From an uncultured Planctomycetales bacterium (lineage in GTDB: Bacteria > Planctomycetota > Planctomycetia > Isosphaerales > Isosphaeraceae): 54,455 nucleotides of DNA. Below the pieces are notes generated by a model, which saw only the letters and a program-made list of their open reading frames with translations, was not told where the DNA came from and did no database searches. The translations under genes were made by a program, and so were the position numbers. Of this stretch, positions 9,188 to 19,600 are shown one piece after another; within the stretch, counting starts at the first letter, position 1; every line of letters starts with the position of its first letter. The stretch is taken from positions 1-54,455 of the forward strand of contig CAIYJE010000063.1 of assembly GCA_903926465.1 (NCBI GenBank). Reading direction: 5' to 3'.

Positions 9188-10579
9188 TCAGGCAAGCACC
9201 TGGGAAATCGGCTGACCGTTGGGCACCACCGTCAAGGGCCGGTCAAGCTGGTCTCGCAGCATCCGGTCCGACGAGATTCCCAGGCACTGGTAAATGGTGG
9301 CCACAATTTCGGCCGGTGTCACCGGGTCGGTCTGTGGCCGGGCTCCGGTCTTGTCACTTGAGCCGTGTACATAACCCGGCTTGATACCGCCGCCCGCCAT
9401 GTACAGGCTGTAACCGAAGTTCCAGTGATCGCGGCCAGCGCCCGCGTTCACTTTCGGGCTTCGGCCAAACTCGCCCATGACAACCACCAAGGTTCGGTCC
9501 AGCCGACCCCGGTTGTCCAGGTCGGCCAGCAAACTACTCAGCGCATCATCAAGTTGTGGCAACAGCTTCTCTTTCAGAGACTTGAAGTTATTGCCGTGCG
9601 TATCCCAGGTGGCATTGGCGTCTGGCGCCCAGCTGATGGTCACCACGCGTGTGCCCGCTTCAATCAACCGGCGGGCCATCAATACGCTCTGCCCGTAGAT
9701 GTTCCGACCGTAGCGATCGCGGGTCCGGGGATCTTCGCGGTCGATCTGGAACGCCTGCTGGGTATTCGACGAGGTGAGCAATTCAAAGGCACGCTGCTGG
9801 AACCGGTCAAGGTCGGCCAACCGCCGGTCCGAGGCAAAACCGGCTGGAACGGCGGCGAGGGTCTCTTCCAACCGCTTCCGCTGTTCGAATCGATGCGGCC
9901 CAACCAGAGCCGGCAGCGTGAGTTCGGGCATGGCGAAGTCGGCCGCATTCGGATCTTTGAGCACAAACAGAGGATCGTGCGAGCGGCCCAGCCATCCCCC
10001 GAAGAACCCGGGTTGCGGTGGCCCGCCGGCCCCTTCGGCGGTGATATAGGGCAGCGAAACGTATGGAATGACGGCAGCTTCGGGTGGGCGGCAGAGCCCA
10101 ACAACCGAACCGATCGACGGGTTATCGGTGGGTTTGAAACCACCCCCGTTCTCGCCCCGGTCGTGTCCGGTCAGGGCGCAGTAGACGGCTGCGGCGTGGG
10201 AGTTGTTCACGCTGTGATGCGCAGAGCGGATGAGGGAACCCCGGTGGATCTGCTGACTGAAGCGGGGTAGGTGCTCAGAGACCAAGACGCCGGGCATGGT
10301 CGATTCAATGGGCTTGAATTCGCCACGGATCTCGGCCGGGGCGTTCGGCTTCATGTCCCACATGTCGAGATGGCTGGGACCACCGTTCAGGAAAATCACA
10401 ATGCAGGCGTCGGCCGTGGGCTTGAACCCATCGCTGGAGACCAAAGAATCGGCGGCACGCAGCAATTGCGGCAGGCTCAGGCCCAAGGCCGCACTGCCGC
10501 CAATCTGGATCATTTCCCGACGCGAAAGCCGCCCAGGCCCACCGCAGCGGTTTGTTGAGGTTGGTTTCACCCGCGTCAC
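9188..10579 (-). CDS. DUF1501 family protein (twin-arginine leader), copy B
   Basis: A 463-residue protein starting at a GTG with GGAG 5 bases upstream. It has a Tat-like leader (LSRREMIQIGG, then a hydrophobic run) and the family landmarks IVIFLNGGPSHLDMWDMKP, APAEIRGEFKPI, TWDTHGNNFKSL, GEFGRSPKV and GRDHWNFGYSLYMAGG. It is clearly homologous to copy A along its full length but diverged, so the pair is an old duplication. Copy B is transcribed first. The DUF1549/DUF1553 cytochrome-linked partners often found next to DUF1501 genes are absent here. Function is unknown; export to the periplasm by Tat is inferred. Confidence 0.88.
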   Translation of the reverse strand: MTRVKPTSTNRCGGPGRLSRREMIQIGGSAALGLSLPQLLRAADSLVSSDGFKPTADACIVIFLNGGPSHLDMWDMKPNAPAEIRGEFKPIESTMPGVLVSEHLPRFSQQIHRGSLIRSAHHSVNNSHAAAVYCALTGHDRGENGGGFKPTDNPSIGSVVGLCRPPEAAVIPYVSLPYITAEGAGGPPQPGFFGGWLGRSHDPLFVLKDPNAADFAMPELTLPALVGPHRFEQRKRLEETLAAVPAGFASDRRLADLDRFQQRAFELLTSSNTQQAFQIDREDPRTRDRYGRNIYGQSVLMARRLIEAGTRVVTISWAPDANATWDTHGNNFKSLKEKLLPQLDDALSSLLADLDNRGRLDRTLVVVMGEFGRSPKVNAGAGRDHWNFGYSLYMAGGGIKPGYVHGSSDKTGARPQTDPVTPAEIVATIYQCLGISSDRMLRDQLDRPLTVVPNGQPISQVLA

Positions 10580-10760
10580 CCCTTCTCCGCGTTTTGTTTA
10601 ACAATAGCTTAGCGTACCCCGAATCCTGGAGTCCGCCAAGCGAAATCGGCCAGGGCGTTCCCCAAAACGGTGATCACTACGGAAAAAAACCGGTCCGTAC
10701 CCGATTACCCGTTAATGGCAGCGCCCGGAGTGCCAGTTCAATGGGCGATTGAGAACGAGC

Positions 10761-11594
10761 CTATCGGTCCAGGAACGACCGCAGCCGGGGCAAATCATCG
10801 GTACCGATCAAATCTACGTGCGCCTCTTGAAGTTCTCGCCAAAGAGTTTCCGATTCAGGCGTGGCCCAAAATCTGAGTTTGCAGCCTTTTGCGTGAACGC
10901 GAGCCACCATATCCTGAAGCCGCGTTCGCTCTTCCTCTGGCATCGGGCCAACACCGCGATATTGAAAATGGTTGGTCCAATCGTCGCTGATCAGCGGAAT
11001 CAAAGAGACCGGATCCACTCGATCCAGGTCGCTCGGGCGACCATCGATGCCGGCCATTCGCGGGTTGGCTGCGGTAATCTGCGGGATCGGCCGATCCCCG
11101 CTCACAATCACGGTCACGGCCCGCTCAACCCACTGATTATTTTCCCAGGCGGAAATGATCTCACGGTATTGCGTCAACTGCTTCTCAAGAATCTCCCAGG
11201 CCATTGCGCCTTGGCTCTTGATATCAACCAGCAGAATCAGGGATGGGCCACCTGGGTAGATACGGCCACCGTTCGTTTTCGCCAGTTCGGCCAGCGGTTT
11301 CAGGTAAAGCTGTTCCAATGTCTTGGTGCGGTCCAGTTCCAGAACGCTGTGCGCCACCAGCAGTTCATGGTTCACCGTAAACACGTCGGCTTCAATGCTG
11401 CCAAATCGCTGCTCGAGCGCATCCTGCAAGGGACGCTTATGCTTGTAATCATTATGGGCATGGGCAATCGGACGAACTTCTGATTGTTTTGAGGACCGAT
11501 CATCGTCGGCCGTGCCTGCGAAGCTGAACAGCCCGGCAAGCAACAGCATGCCCCCGGCAAGACTCGCAAAAAGGCCGTTTCGATTCTGGATCAT
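10761..11594 (-). CDS. Exported PI-PLC/GDPD-superfamily phosphodiesterase
   Basis: A 277-residue protein from the ATG at 11594, which puts a clean signal peptide (about 1-30) at the N-terminus; an in-frame start at 11648 adds 18 residues of unlikely content. The mature protein opens with HAHNDYKHKRPLQDAL and SIEADVF, then HELLVAHS, the His/Glu/Asp arrangement of TIM-barrel PI-PLC and glycerophosphodiester phosphodiesterases. The end (KGCKLRFWATPE, HVDLIGTDDLPRL) fits GDPD C-termini. It probably hydrolyses phosphodiesters of lipid head groups outside the cytoplasm. Same strand as the DUF1501 genes but about 180 bases upstream of them, so it may have its own promoter. Confidence 0.75.
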   Translation of the reverse strand: MIQNRNGLFASLAGGMLLLAGLFSFAGTADDDRSSKQSEVRPIAHAHNDYKHKRPLQDALEQRFGSIEADVFTVNHELLVAHSVLELDRTKTLEQLYLKPLAELAKTNGGRIYPGGPSLILLVDIKSQGAMAWEILEKQLTQYREIISAWENNQWVERAVTVIVSGDRPIPQITAANPRMAGIDGRPSDLDRVDPVSLIPLISDDWTNHFQYRGVGPMPEEERTRLQDMVARVHAKGCKLRFWATPESETLWRELQEAHVDLIGTDDLPRLRSFLDR

Positions 11595-11896
11595 GAAACA
11601 TTCCCCAAGCAGCGGCCAGAAACCAGGCGCACAACTCACACAGAACAAACGCGTTCAACGCAGGAAATCGTCGAACAGACCAGGCTTGGTTGCAAGGGCT
11701 ATCCCCCCTGGTTCTAGCTGAACTGAAACCCAGAAGCTTGAATGCCTGGGCGTTGAAGTGCCAGAAGCCAAAGGCAGGCTTCACGCCGTGGTATGACCAA
11801 CGGGCCGTTCGATCATGTCTTGATCCGCATTTACTCAAAGGAACCTACAACCCTAACCTTGAGCCACGGCTTCTTGCTCCAAACACCGGGATCTCG

Positions 11897-12694
11897 ATGA
11901 ACAGCAACTGCAAGACAACAGCGCATCCCCCGGGTTCAACCACCTGGCTCCGCCGGCTTTTCTGGAGCTTGGCGATCCTGTTCAGCATCGGTCTGTTCTG
12001 GTTAGGCCAGAAGTTTGCGCCTGAATTAACCCGCAGCTTGCCGGCCTGGGTCGAACGGATGGGGGTTTGGGGACCCCTCGGCTTTGGAGCGGTTTACGTT
12101 CTGGCTGTGGTACTGCTGATACCCGCCTCGTTGCTCACCCTGGCTGCGGGAGCGTTGTTCGGCGTTGCGAGGGGCATGCTGATTGTCTCGCTGGCTTCGA
12201 ACCTTGGGGCCGCGTTGGCGTTCTTGATCGCCCGCTACCTGGCCAGGGGACGGGTCGAGCGCTGGCTGTCAGGTTCACCCAGGCTCCTGGCCGTGGATCA
12301 GGCGGTAGACGAAGCAGGGTGGAGGCTGGTCGCACTGCTCAGACTCTCGCCAGCGGTTCCGTTCAACGTCCAGAACTACCTTTACGGACTGACCTCGCTG
12401 GGCTTCTGGCCCTGTGTGCTCACAAGCTGGGTTACCATGCTGCCTGGTACACTGCTGTACGTGATGCTTGGCCAAGCGGGCAGGGCCGGGCTGGAAGTTG
12501 CCGGCGGGCAACGGTTGCGGTCACCGGCCGAGTGGGCTCTGCTGGCATCCGGCCTGCTGGCAACACTGGGGCTGACCCTGTTTCTAACCCGGCTGGTAGG
12601 ACGCAGGCTGGCGGCACTCCACGGTAATCTGGCGGTTGGCGTTGCGAGCCACAAACCGGCAAAACCACCTGCTTCCCTGAAACCAATGGAGTGA
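11897..12694 (+). CDS. TVP38/TMEM64 (DedA-superfamily) membrane protein
   Basis: A 265-residue protein. The ATG at 11897 is chosen because the first hydrophobic helix starts soon after; the open frame back to 11690 reads as non-protein. About five to six membrane segments are evident, with the family core GPLGFGAVYVLAVVLLIPAS, AGALFGVARGM and RLSPAVPFNVQNYLYGLT. TVP38/DedA proteins act in lipid scrambling or flux across the membrane, and TVP38 homologues recur near mercuric-reductase-like flavoproteins. The stop is followed after 1 base by the ATG of the oxidoreductase, so the two are translationally linked. Confidence 0.88.
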   Translation: MNSNCKTTAHPPGSTTWLRRLFWSLAILFSIGLFWLGQKFAPELTRSLPAWVERMGVWGPLGFGAVYVLAVVLLIPASLLTLAAGALFGVARGMLIVSLASNLGAALAFLIARYLARGRVERWLSGSPRLLAVDQAVDEAGWRLVALLRLSPAVPFNVQNYLYGLTSLGFWPCVLTSWVTMLPGTLLYVMLGQAGRAGLEVAGGQRLRSPAEWALLASGLLATLGLTLFLTRLVGRRLAALHGNLAVGVASHKPAKPPASLKPME

Positions 12695-12695
12695 T

Positions 12696-14201
12696 ATGAG
12701 TTCCTCTGAATCCAACCCTGATCAGGCGTGGCAGGCCAACGTGCGCCCGGCAAACTGGGTGAACCCGTCGCCCAACGGTCGATATGGCTTGGTGGTGATT
12801 GGGGCAGGAAGTGCGGGGCTGGTATCGGCGGCGGGCGCGGCCGGCCTGGGAGCCAGGGTCGCCCTGATCGAAAAGCATCGCCTGGGCGGCGACTGCCTGA
12901 ACACCGGATGCGTTCCGTCCAAGGCACTGCTGGCCTCGGCCAGAGGGCTCAGAGAGCTGAAAAACTGGCAGAGACTGGGACTGGTGGGAGGCAATCCGCC
13001 GCACCCGGACTTTGCCTCAATGATGCAGCGAATGCGGCAGATCCGCGCCGAGATCAGTCCGCATGATTCGGCATCAAGGTTTCAGGGCCTGGGCGTTGAT
13101 GTCTTTTTTGGCTCAGCACGATTCACCGGCCCGCAGGCGATCGAGGTTGATGGAACCCGCCTGACGTTTTCCAAAGCCATCATCGCCACGGGGGCCCGCC
13201 CGGCAATCCCAGAAATTCCAGGCCTGCGGGCAGCAGGCCCGCTGACCAGCGAGTCCATCTTCACACTAACTTCGCTTCCACGCAGACTCGCGGTAATTGG
13301 CGGTGGGCCGCTGGGCTGCGAACTGGGTCAGGCCTTTGCCAGGTTCGGGTCGGTTGTGACGCTGATCGAATCCAATCCTCAGATTCTCCACAGAGAAGAT
13401 CCTGACGCCGCGGCAATGGTCGCAGCGTCCTTGGAGCGTGACGGCCTCCAGATCCTACGTCAAACTTCCATCGTAGCTGTTGAGTGCCAGGGAACGGAAA
13501 AGCGGCTCCAGCTCCAGACTGCAAGCGGTCCTCAGAGCCTGCCTTTTGATGCCATTCTGGTTGCCGTGGGTCGGTCGCCAAATTTCGAGGGCCTGGAGCT
13601 GGAACGGGCTGGCGTGGCTCTGAATTCCAAGGGGCTGGTCCTGGACGATCGACTCCGAACCACAAACCGACGGATTTACGCGGCCGGTGACGTGGCCACC
13701 AAGTATCAGTTCACGCACATGGCCGATGCCATGGCCCGGATCGTGCTGCAGAACGGCCTCTTTCTGGGCCGGGCTCGCGTGAGTGCTTTGACCGTTCCCT
13801 GGTGCACCTATACCGATCCCGAACTGGCCCATGTTGGCCTGCTGGAACACCAGGCCCGTGAACTTGGCCTGCGTGTGACCACCATCGAACAGCCCTTCGA
13901 GCGGACAGATCGGGCGATTCTGGACGGTAAAACCGAAGGGTTTATCCGCGTTGTGCTCAACGGTCAATCGGATCGAATTCTGGGGGCAACCATCGTGGGC
14001 GAAGGGGCAGGGGACTTGATCTCGATGGTCTCGCTGGCGATGAGTTCCAGGCTAGGACTCAAGGCGATCGGCAAAACGGTGATGCCCTACCCAACCCGAA
14101 GCGAACTGCTCAAACGGGTCGCCGATGCTTACAATCGTACCCGGCTGACTCCCACAACCCAGCGCTGGCTTTCTCGCTGGCTACGGCTCACAAATTCGTG
14201 A
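12696..14201 (+). CDS. FAD-dependent pyridine nucleotide-disulfide oxidoreductase (MerA/Lpd-like)
   Basis: A 501-residue protein. FAD-binding GAGSAG at 36-41, redox-active disulfide GGDCLNTGCVPSK with Cys67 and Cys72, a second Rossmann motif GGGPLGCELG near 205, and the second FAD motif YAAGDV. The class I fold matches mercuric reductase and lipoamide dehydrogenase, but there is no N-terminal heavy-metal domain, no C-terminal Cys pair, and the usual His-Glu dyad near the C-terminus is replaced (MPYPTRSELLKR). Mercury or lipoamide reduction is therefore not supported; a small-thiol, arsenical or selenium-linked reductase is possible. Middle gene of a three-gene operon with TVP38 and ArsS. Confidence 0.88.
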   Translation: MSSSESNPDQAWQANVRPANWVNPSPNGRYGLVVIGAGSAGLVSAAGAAGLGARVALIEKHRLGGDCLNTGCVPSKALLASARGLRELKNWQRLGLVGGNPPHPDFASMMQRMRQIRAEISPHDSASRFQGLGVDVFFGSARFTGPQAIEVDGTRLTFSKAIIATGARPAIPEIPGLRAAGPLTSESIFTLTSLPRRLAVIGGGPLGCELGQAFARFGSVVTLIESNPQILHREDPDAAAMVAASLERDGLQILRQTSIVAVECQGTEKRLQLQTASGPQSLPFDAILVAVGRSPNFEGLELERAGVALNSKGLVLDDRLRTTNRRIYAAGDVATKYQFTHMADAMARIVLQNGLFLGRARVSALTVPWCTYTDPELAHVGLLEHQARELGLRVTTIEQPFERTDRAILDGKTEGFIRVVLNGQSDRILGATIVGEGAGDLISMVSLAMSSRLGLKAIGKTVMPYPTRSELLKRVADAYNRTRLTPTTQRWLSRWLRLTNS

Positions 14202-14226
14202 CGAGACAACGCGAGATCCCACGGCC

Positions 14227-15276
14227 ATGCATTCACTCCCCACGCTCACGTTGAACCGACGCCAGGCCCCCCTTGCAGACCCCGCCAGCCAGAGACAGGC
14301 CCTTGCCGCCTCGAGATGCCCCACGTTTGACGTCGAGCTTGCCTCCCACGCCCTCAAGCCGCTCCACGCGTGCGGGATCCAGGTCTTGCAGATCAACGTG
14401 GGCAAGCTCTGTAACCAAACATGCCGGCACTGCCACGTGGATGCCGGGCCAGAGCGCACAGAATTGATGACGCGCACGAACCTGGAAGCCTGCCTCAAAG
14501 CGGTTGAGAACGCAGGAATTCCCACCGTGGATATCACCGGCGGTGCTCCAGAAATGCACCCAGACTTCCGCTGGTTGGTGACAGCCGCTCGCAGCCTGGG
14601 CGCCTATGTGATCGACCGCTGCAACCTCACAATTCTACTGGCACCCGGCTACACGGATCTGCCGGAATTCCTGGCCAGGAACCAGGTCGAGATTGTGGCC
14701 TCCTTACCCTGCTACCTGCCCGAAAACACGAATAGCCAGCGCGGCGATCGGGTTTTTGAACGATCGATTGCGGCCATTCAGAAACTGAATGAACTCGGCT
14801 ACGGCCAGCCAGACTCCCCTCTGAAACTCCGTCTGGTTTATAACCCGCTCGGTGCCAAGCTTCCACCCGACCAGGTCGGCCTTGAGGCAACCTATCGCCG
14901 CGAGCTGGCAGCGCGCCATGGCATCTCATTCACGTCGCTCTACACCATCACGAATATGCCGATTAGCCGGTTCCTGGACGACCTTCTGAATCAGGGCCAA
15001 CTTGAGGCCTATCTGGATCGCCTGGTCACTGCGTTCAATCCCAGGACCGTTGATGCCTTGATGTGCCGAAATACGCTTTCCGTGGCGTGGGATGGCAAAC
15101 TCTACGACTGTGATTTCAACCAGATGCTTGACCTGCCCACGGCAGCCGGGCAGCCTCGGACGATCCAGGATTTTCAGGCTCGATCCTTGGAACGGCGTCC
15201 GATTGTAACCGGCGTCCATTGCTTTGGCTGCACGGCCGGCACCGGTTCCAGTTGCCAGGGAGCACTGGCAATCTAG
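14227..15276 (+). CDS. arsS: ArsS-type radical SAM protein (arsenosugar biosynthesis family)
   Basis: A 349-residue protein. The radical SAM cluster motif CNQTCRHCH (Cys62, Cys66, Cys69) is followed by VDAGPERTE and the SAM-binding region VDITGGAPEMHPDF. The C-terminal half has PLGAKLPPDQ and ends with a Cys-rich segment HCFGCTAGTGSSCQG, typical of the ArsS (former DUF3641) family with auxiliary cluster ligands. Characterised ArsS enzymes act on dimethylarsenic species to add the deoxyadenosyl moiety during arsenosugar formation. The start is 25 bases after the oxidoreductase stop, so it is co-transcribed. No arsM methyltransferase is visible in the window, so the exact substrate is open. Confidence 0.87.
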   Translation: MHSLPTLTLNRRQAPLADPASQRQALAASRCPTFDVELASHALKPLHACGIQVLQINVGKLCNQTCRHCHVDAGPERTELMTRTNLEACLKAVENAGIPTVDITGGAPEMHPDFRWLVTAARSLGAYVIDRCNLTILLAPGYTDLPEFLARNQVEIVASLPCYLPENTNSQRGDRVFERSIAAIQKLNELGYGQPDSPLKLRLVYNPLGAKLPPDQVGLEATYRRELAARHGISFTSLYTITNMPISRFLDDLLNQGQLEAYLDRLVTAFNPRTVDALMCRNTLSVAWDGKLYDCDFNQMLDLPTAAGQPRTIQDFQARSLERRPIVTGVHCFGCTAGTGSSCQGALAI

Positions 15277-15413
15277 AACTCTTCAACGAAGTCCGGATTC
15301 TTAAATTTCTTAACATCGGCTCTGTCAAACCTAGCCTATGAAAACTGGTAAAACGCGGATAAAGTGTGAGTGACATCAGGACATTGAGCCTCTCCGCTTT
15401 TCAGGGATTCCCC

Positions 15414-16631
15414 ATGGCCTGTTTTTGGTGCTGGCTGACCTTGCCGGCCTTGGCGTTCACGGTTGGATGCGAGCAAGCGAAGCCTGCAAAACCTGCCGCG
15501 GCCAGCGTTCCTCCGGCAAAAGTTGAGAAAATGCCAGGTGAGGCCGACCTCACTCGCATGCATCTCAAACCCGAGGCCGCCGAGCGACTGGGCATCAAGA
15601 CGGCCGCCGTGGAACTTCGCGAAGTACCAGCTACGCGCCTGTACGGTGGCGAAGTGATGATTCCGGCGGGTGGTGCGGTAACAGTTTCCTCTCCGCTGGC
15701 AGGCACTTTGCTGGCCCCTGAAGCCGGCGTGCCCCACCCGGGGGCAGCCGTGAAGCCGGGACAGGTGGTCTTCCGCCTGATGCCACTGCTTTCACCAGAG
15801 GCACGGGCCACGCTGGCCACCACTCGGGTTGAGGCCAAGGGTCAGGTGGAGCAGGCCCGTACCCAGCTTGCCCAGGCCAAGATCCAGCTCGATCGCGCGG
15901 AACGGCTGAAACGGGACCAGATTGGAAGTACAGGCGCCCTGGCAGATGCCCAGGCTGCCTATAATGTGAGCGAGGCCACACTTCAAGCGGCTACCTCCCG
16001 GCTGGAAGCCCTGGAGAAAACGATTGCTGGGGTGGAAGGTGGCACCATTGACACCATTGAGATTGCCGTCGAATCTGAGGGAATCCTCAAAAACCTTCAT
16101 GCCACGGCAGGTCAGAAGGTAGCCTCTGGCTCGCTGTTATTCGATGTCGAACGGCTTGACCGGGTCTGGATCCGCGTTCCGGTGTACGCAGGAGACCTCC
16201 CCAAGATTGCAACTGGCGAAGTGGCCCAGGTTTCCACCTTGGGAGCCCCCGCAGACGCTGAACAGCACGTTGCCAGACCCGTCCCAGCACCACCGGCAGG
16301 CGACCCGCTAGCTGCAACCATCGACCTTTTTTATGAAGCAGCGAACTCGGAAGGGACCTTTCGGCCCGGCGAACGTGTCAGCGTGACCCTTCCCTTGAAA
16401 ACGCCGGCCAAGAGCTTGGTGGTTCCCCGTGAAGCGATTATCCGGGATTTCGATGGTGGGACGTGGGTTTACCTGGCCTCTGAGGGACCGACCTACGCCC
16501 GAAAACGGGTGAGGCTGGCCAGAATGGTGGGCCCATACGCTGTGCTCCAAAGCGGGCCTGAGCCGGGGACCCAGGTGACAACCTTGGGTACAGCCGAGTT
16601 GTTTGGTATCGAATTTGGCGGATTCAAGTAG
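15414..16631 (+). CDS. RND efflux periplasmic adaptor (HlyD family lipoprotein)
   Basis: A 405-residue protein from the ATG at 15414 (AGGGA upstream). A GTG start at 15366 would add 16 residues including the only basic residue of the leader, so the start is uncertain. LAFTVGC is a plausible lipobox with Cys19. Features of membrane fusion proteins follow: barrel-sandwich half-motif ([20 protein letters not shown]), a coiled-coil hairpin rich in Ala/Gln at about 140-200, the second lipoyl half ([14 protein letters not shown]) and beta-barrel and proximal domains. It bridges the RND pump to an outer membrane channel. The permease start lies 31 bases downstream. Substrate not evident. Confidence 0.88.
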   Translation: MACFWCWLTLPALAFTVGCEQAKPAKPAAASVPPAKVEKMPGEADLTRMHLKPEAAERLGIKTAAVELREVPATRLYGGEVMIPAGGAVTVSSPLAGTLLAPEAGVPHPGAAVKPGQVVFRLMPLLSPEARATLATTRVEAKGQVEQARTQLAQAKIQLDRAERLKRDQIGSTGALADAQAAYNVSEATLQAATSRLEALEKTIAGVEGGTIDTIEIAVESEGILKNLHATAGQKVASGSLLFDVERLDRVWIRVPVYAGDLPKIATGEVAQVSTLGAPADAEQHVARPVPAPPAGDPLAATIDLFYEAANSEGTFRPGERVSVTLPLKTPAKSLVVPREAIIRDFDGGTWVYLASEGPTYARKRVRLARMVGPYAVLQSGPEPGTQVTTLGTAELFGIEFGGFK

Positions 16632-16662
16632 CCAGCCCCCTTCGCTCACAGGCCCTCCATTC

Positions 16663-19600
16663 ATGAACTGGCTCGTTTCCACATCGCTCAAGCTCCGCGT
16701 ACTTGTGCTCGCCCTTTCGGTGGTGCTCATGATTGTGGGCGTCCGTACGGCCGAGAATGCGCCGCTCGACGTATTTCCGGAGTTCGCCCCGCCGCTGGTC
16801 GAGATCCAGACCGAGGCGCCTGGACTCTCGACCGAGGAAGTGGAAAGCCTGATCAGCGTGCCGCTGGAAAACGCACTCAACGGCACCATGGGCCTGAAAA
16901 CCCTGCGTTCCAAGTCGGTACTGGGCCTGTCTTCCGTGGTGCTCATTTTTCAGGAAGGGACCGACCTGATGCGGGCCCGCCAGCTCGTTCAGGAACGGCT
17001 TGCGGTTGAAGCCTCCCGTTTGCCCACCGTGGCTCGGCCACCCGTCATGCTGTCTCCACTCTCGTCCACCAGCCGACTGCTGAAGATTGGCGTGACCTCG
17101 AACACGCTATCACAAATGGATCTGACAGTTTTAGCACGCTGGACAATTCGACCGCGGCTGATGGCGGTGCCTGGGGTTGCCAACGTGGCGATTTGGGGCC
17201 AGCGTGACAAGCAATTCCAGGTGCTGGTTGATCCGGATCGCCTGCGGGCCAACGGCGTGACCCTGGATGCCCTCACACGCGCGGCCGGCGATGCCGTGGC
17301 TGTAGCTGGCGGCGGCTTTGTCGATACCGCCAATCAACGCGTGGCGATCCGGCACCGCTCGTCGATTGAGTCGCCCCAGGATCTAGCGAATACGGCCGTG
17401 GCGTTCCGTAAAGGAGCGCCGATCCGACTGGGAGATGTGGCCGATGTTCAGATCGGCTTTCCATCCCCCATCGGTGACGCGATCATTGCCAACCGGGCGG
17501 ATGGCCAGGAGGCACGCACCGGCAAACCGGGTCTGCTGTTGATTGTCGAAAAGCAGCCGACCGGAAACACACTTCAAGTCACTCGCAACGTTGAGAAAGC
17601 GCTTGAAGACCTGAAACCTGGACTTGAAGGGGTTGAGATCGATCCTACGATCTTTCGACCGGCATCGTTCATCGAGCGCTCGCTCAGTAATCTTTCGGAA
17701 GCGCTCTGGATTGGTTGCGCCTTGGTGGTGGGAATTCTGGTCCTCTTCCTGTTCGACTGGCGAACTTCACTCATCAGCCTGGTTGCCATCCCGCTCTCGC
17801 TGATCACAGCCAGTCTTGTTCTGATCAAGGCTGGCTACACCATCAACACTATGGTGCTGGCCGGTCTGGTTATCGCCATGGGAGAAGTGGTTGACGATGC
17901 CATCATTGATGTAGAGAACATTGTTCGCCGACTCCGTTTGAACAAGCAACTGGCGAACCCACGGCCGGCCTACGAGGTCGTTTTCAACGCCTCGATCGAG
18001 GTCCGCAGCGCGGTGGTCTATGCAAGCATGATCGTGATTCTGGTCTTCCTGCCTGTCTTCTTTCTGGACGGTTTGGCAGGCACCTTTTTCCGGCCTCTGG
18101 CACTTACCTATGTGCTGGCGATCCTGGCGTCGTTACTCGTGGCCCTGACCGTAACACCCGCCCTATCGCTCATGCTGCTCCCGGGTGCGGTCGATCGGCA
18201 CCGAGAGTCTCCCCTGGTTCGGTTGCTTAAAGTTCCCTACGCGGCCATTTTGCCAGCCTTGACCCGTAGCCCCGTCTGGGCCATTGGGGTGCTGATGCTC
18301 GCGTTCGGACTGACCGGCTGGGGAATGACGAAGCTGGGTGAAGAGTTCCTGCCAGATTTTCAGGAATATGACTTCCTCATGCACTGGGTGGAAAAGCCTG
18401 GAACGTCTCTGGAAGCAATGAGGCGGATCACGGTTCGGGCGAGCGAAGACCTGCTGGCCATTCCGGGTGTTCGCAACTTCGGGTCTCACATTGGCAGAGC
18501 CGAGGTTGCGGACGAAGTGGTGGGCCCAAACTTCACCGAACTCTGGATCAGCGTCGATCAGCAGGCTGACCACAAGGCCACGCTGGACCAGATTCAAAAG
18601 GTGGTCGATGACTATCCAGGCCTGTACCGTGATGTGCAGACCTACCTCAAAGAGCGAATCAAGGAAGTACTCACCGGGGCAGGGGCCACGATTGTCGTTC
18701 GCCTTTTCGGCCCTGACCTTCAAGTCCTCCGATCCAAGGCCAAGGAGGTTGAACAGGTCATGGCGACCGTCCCCGGTGTCACCAACCTGAAAGTGGAAGC
18801 GCAGATCCTGGTGCCACAACTGGATGTCCGGCTTCGCCCAGAGGCTGCCGCCCAGCTCGGCCTGACCCCTGGCGACGTTCGACGCGCGGCAGCCACCCTG
18901 GTGAAGGGAACCAAGGTGGGCGAGATCTACCAGGGACAGAAAATCTTTGATGTTGCCGTCTGGGGGGTTGAGCGTATCCGCGACGATATCTCGTCGATTC
19001 GCAATTTGCTCATCGAAACCCCAATCGGAACCCAGGTCCCGTTGTCTGACGTGGCCGATGTCGCCATTCTTCCAGCGCCTAACGAAATCAAACGCGAGGC
19101 CGCCTCACGACGGCTTGATGTGACCTGCAATGTTCAGGGAAGAGACCTGGGAAGCGTGGCCCGTGAGATTGAGGCCAAAGTTCGCCAACTCTCGTTCGAT
19201 CGCGAAAACCATCCGGAGTTTCTTGGAGAATATGCGGCGCGAGAGGCCTCTCAACGGCGGCTGCTGGCCCTTTCTGCCCTGGCACTGTTTGGCATCCTGC
19301 TCATCATCTACCTGGACTTTCAGTCAGTAAGACTGACGGCGCTAGTTGCCCTGACTCTTCCGTTCGCCCTGATTGGTGGAGTGGCCGGCACACTTCTAAC
19401 TGGGGGCATCCTGTCGCTCGGCTCGCTGGTGGGGTTTGTGACTGTGCTCGGCATTGCCGCCCGTAACGGCATCATGCTGATCAGCCACTACCGCCACCTG
19501 GAGTTGGAAGAAGGGGTTCCATTCGGCCCCGAACTGGTGGTACGCGGGGCAGTGGAACGGCTGGCCCCGATTCTCATGACCGCCTTGGCCACCGGACTTG

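Noticed and set aside
9365-10270. 301-codon plus-strand open frame opposite DUF1501 copy B
   Set aside because: Fully antisense to a gene with clear family motifs, and no start signal.
12696-14201. Naming the flavoprotein merA or lpdA
   Set aside because: It lacks the mercury-binding domains and the lipoamide dehydrogenase His-Glu dyad, so neither symbol is justified.
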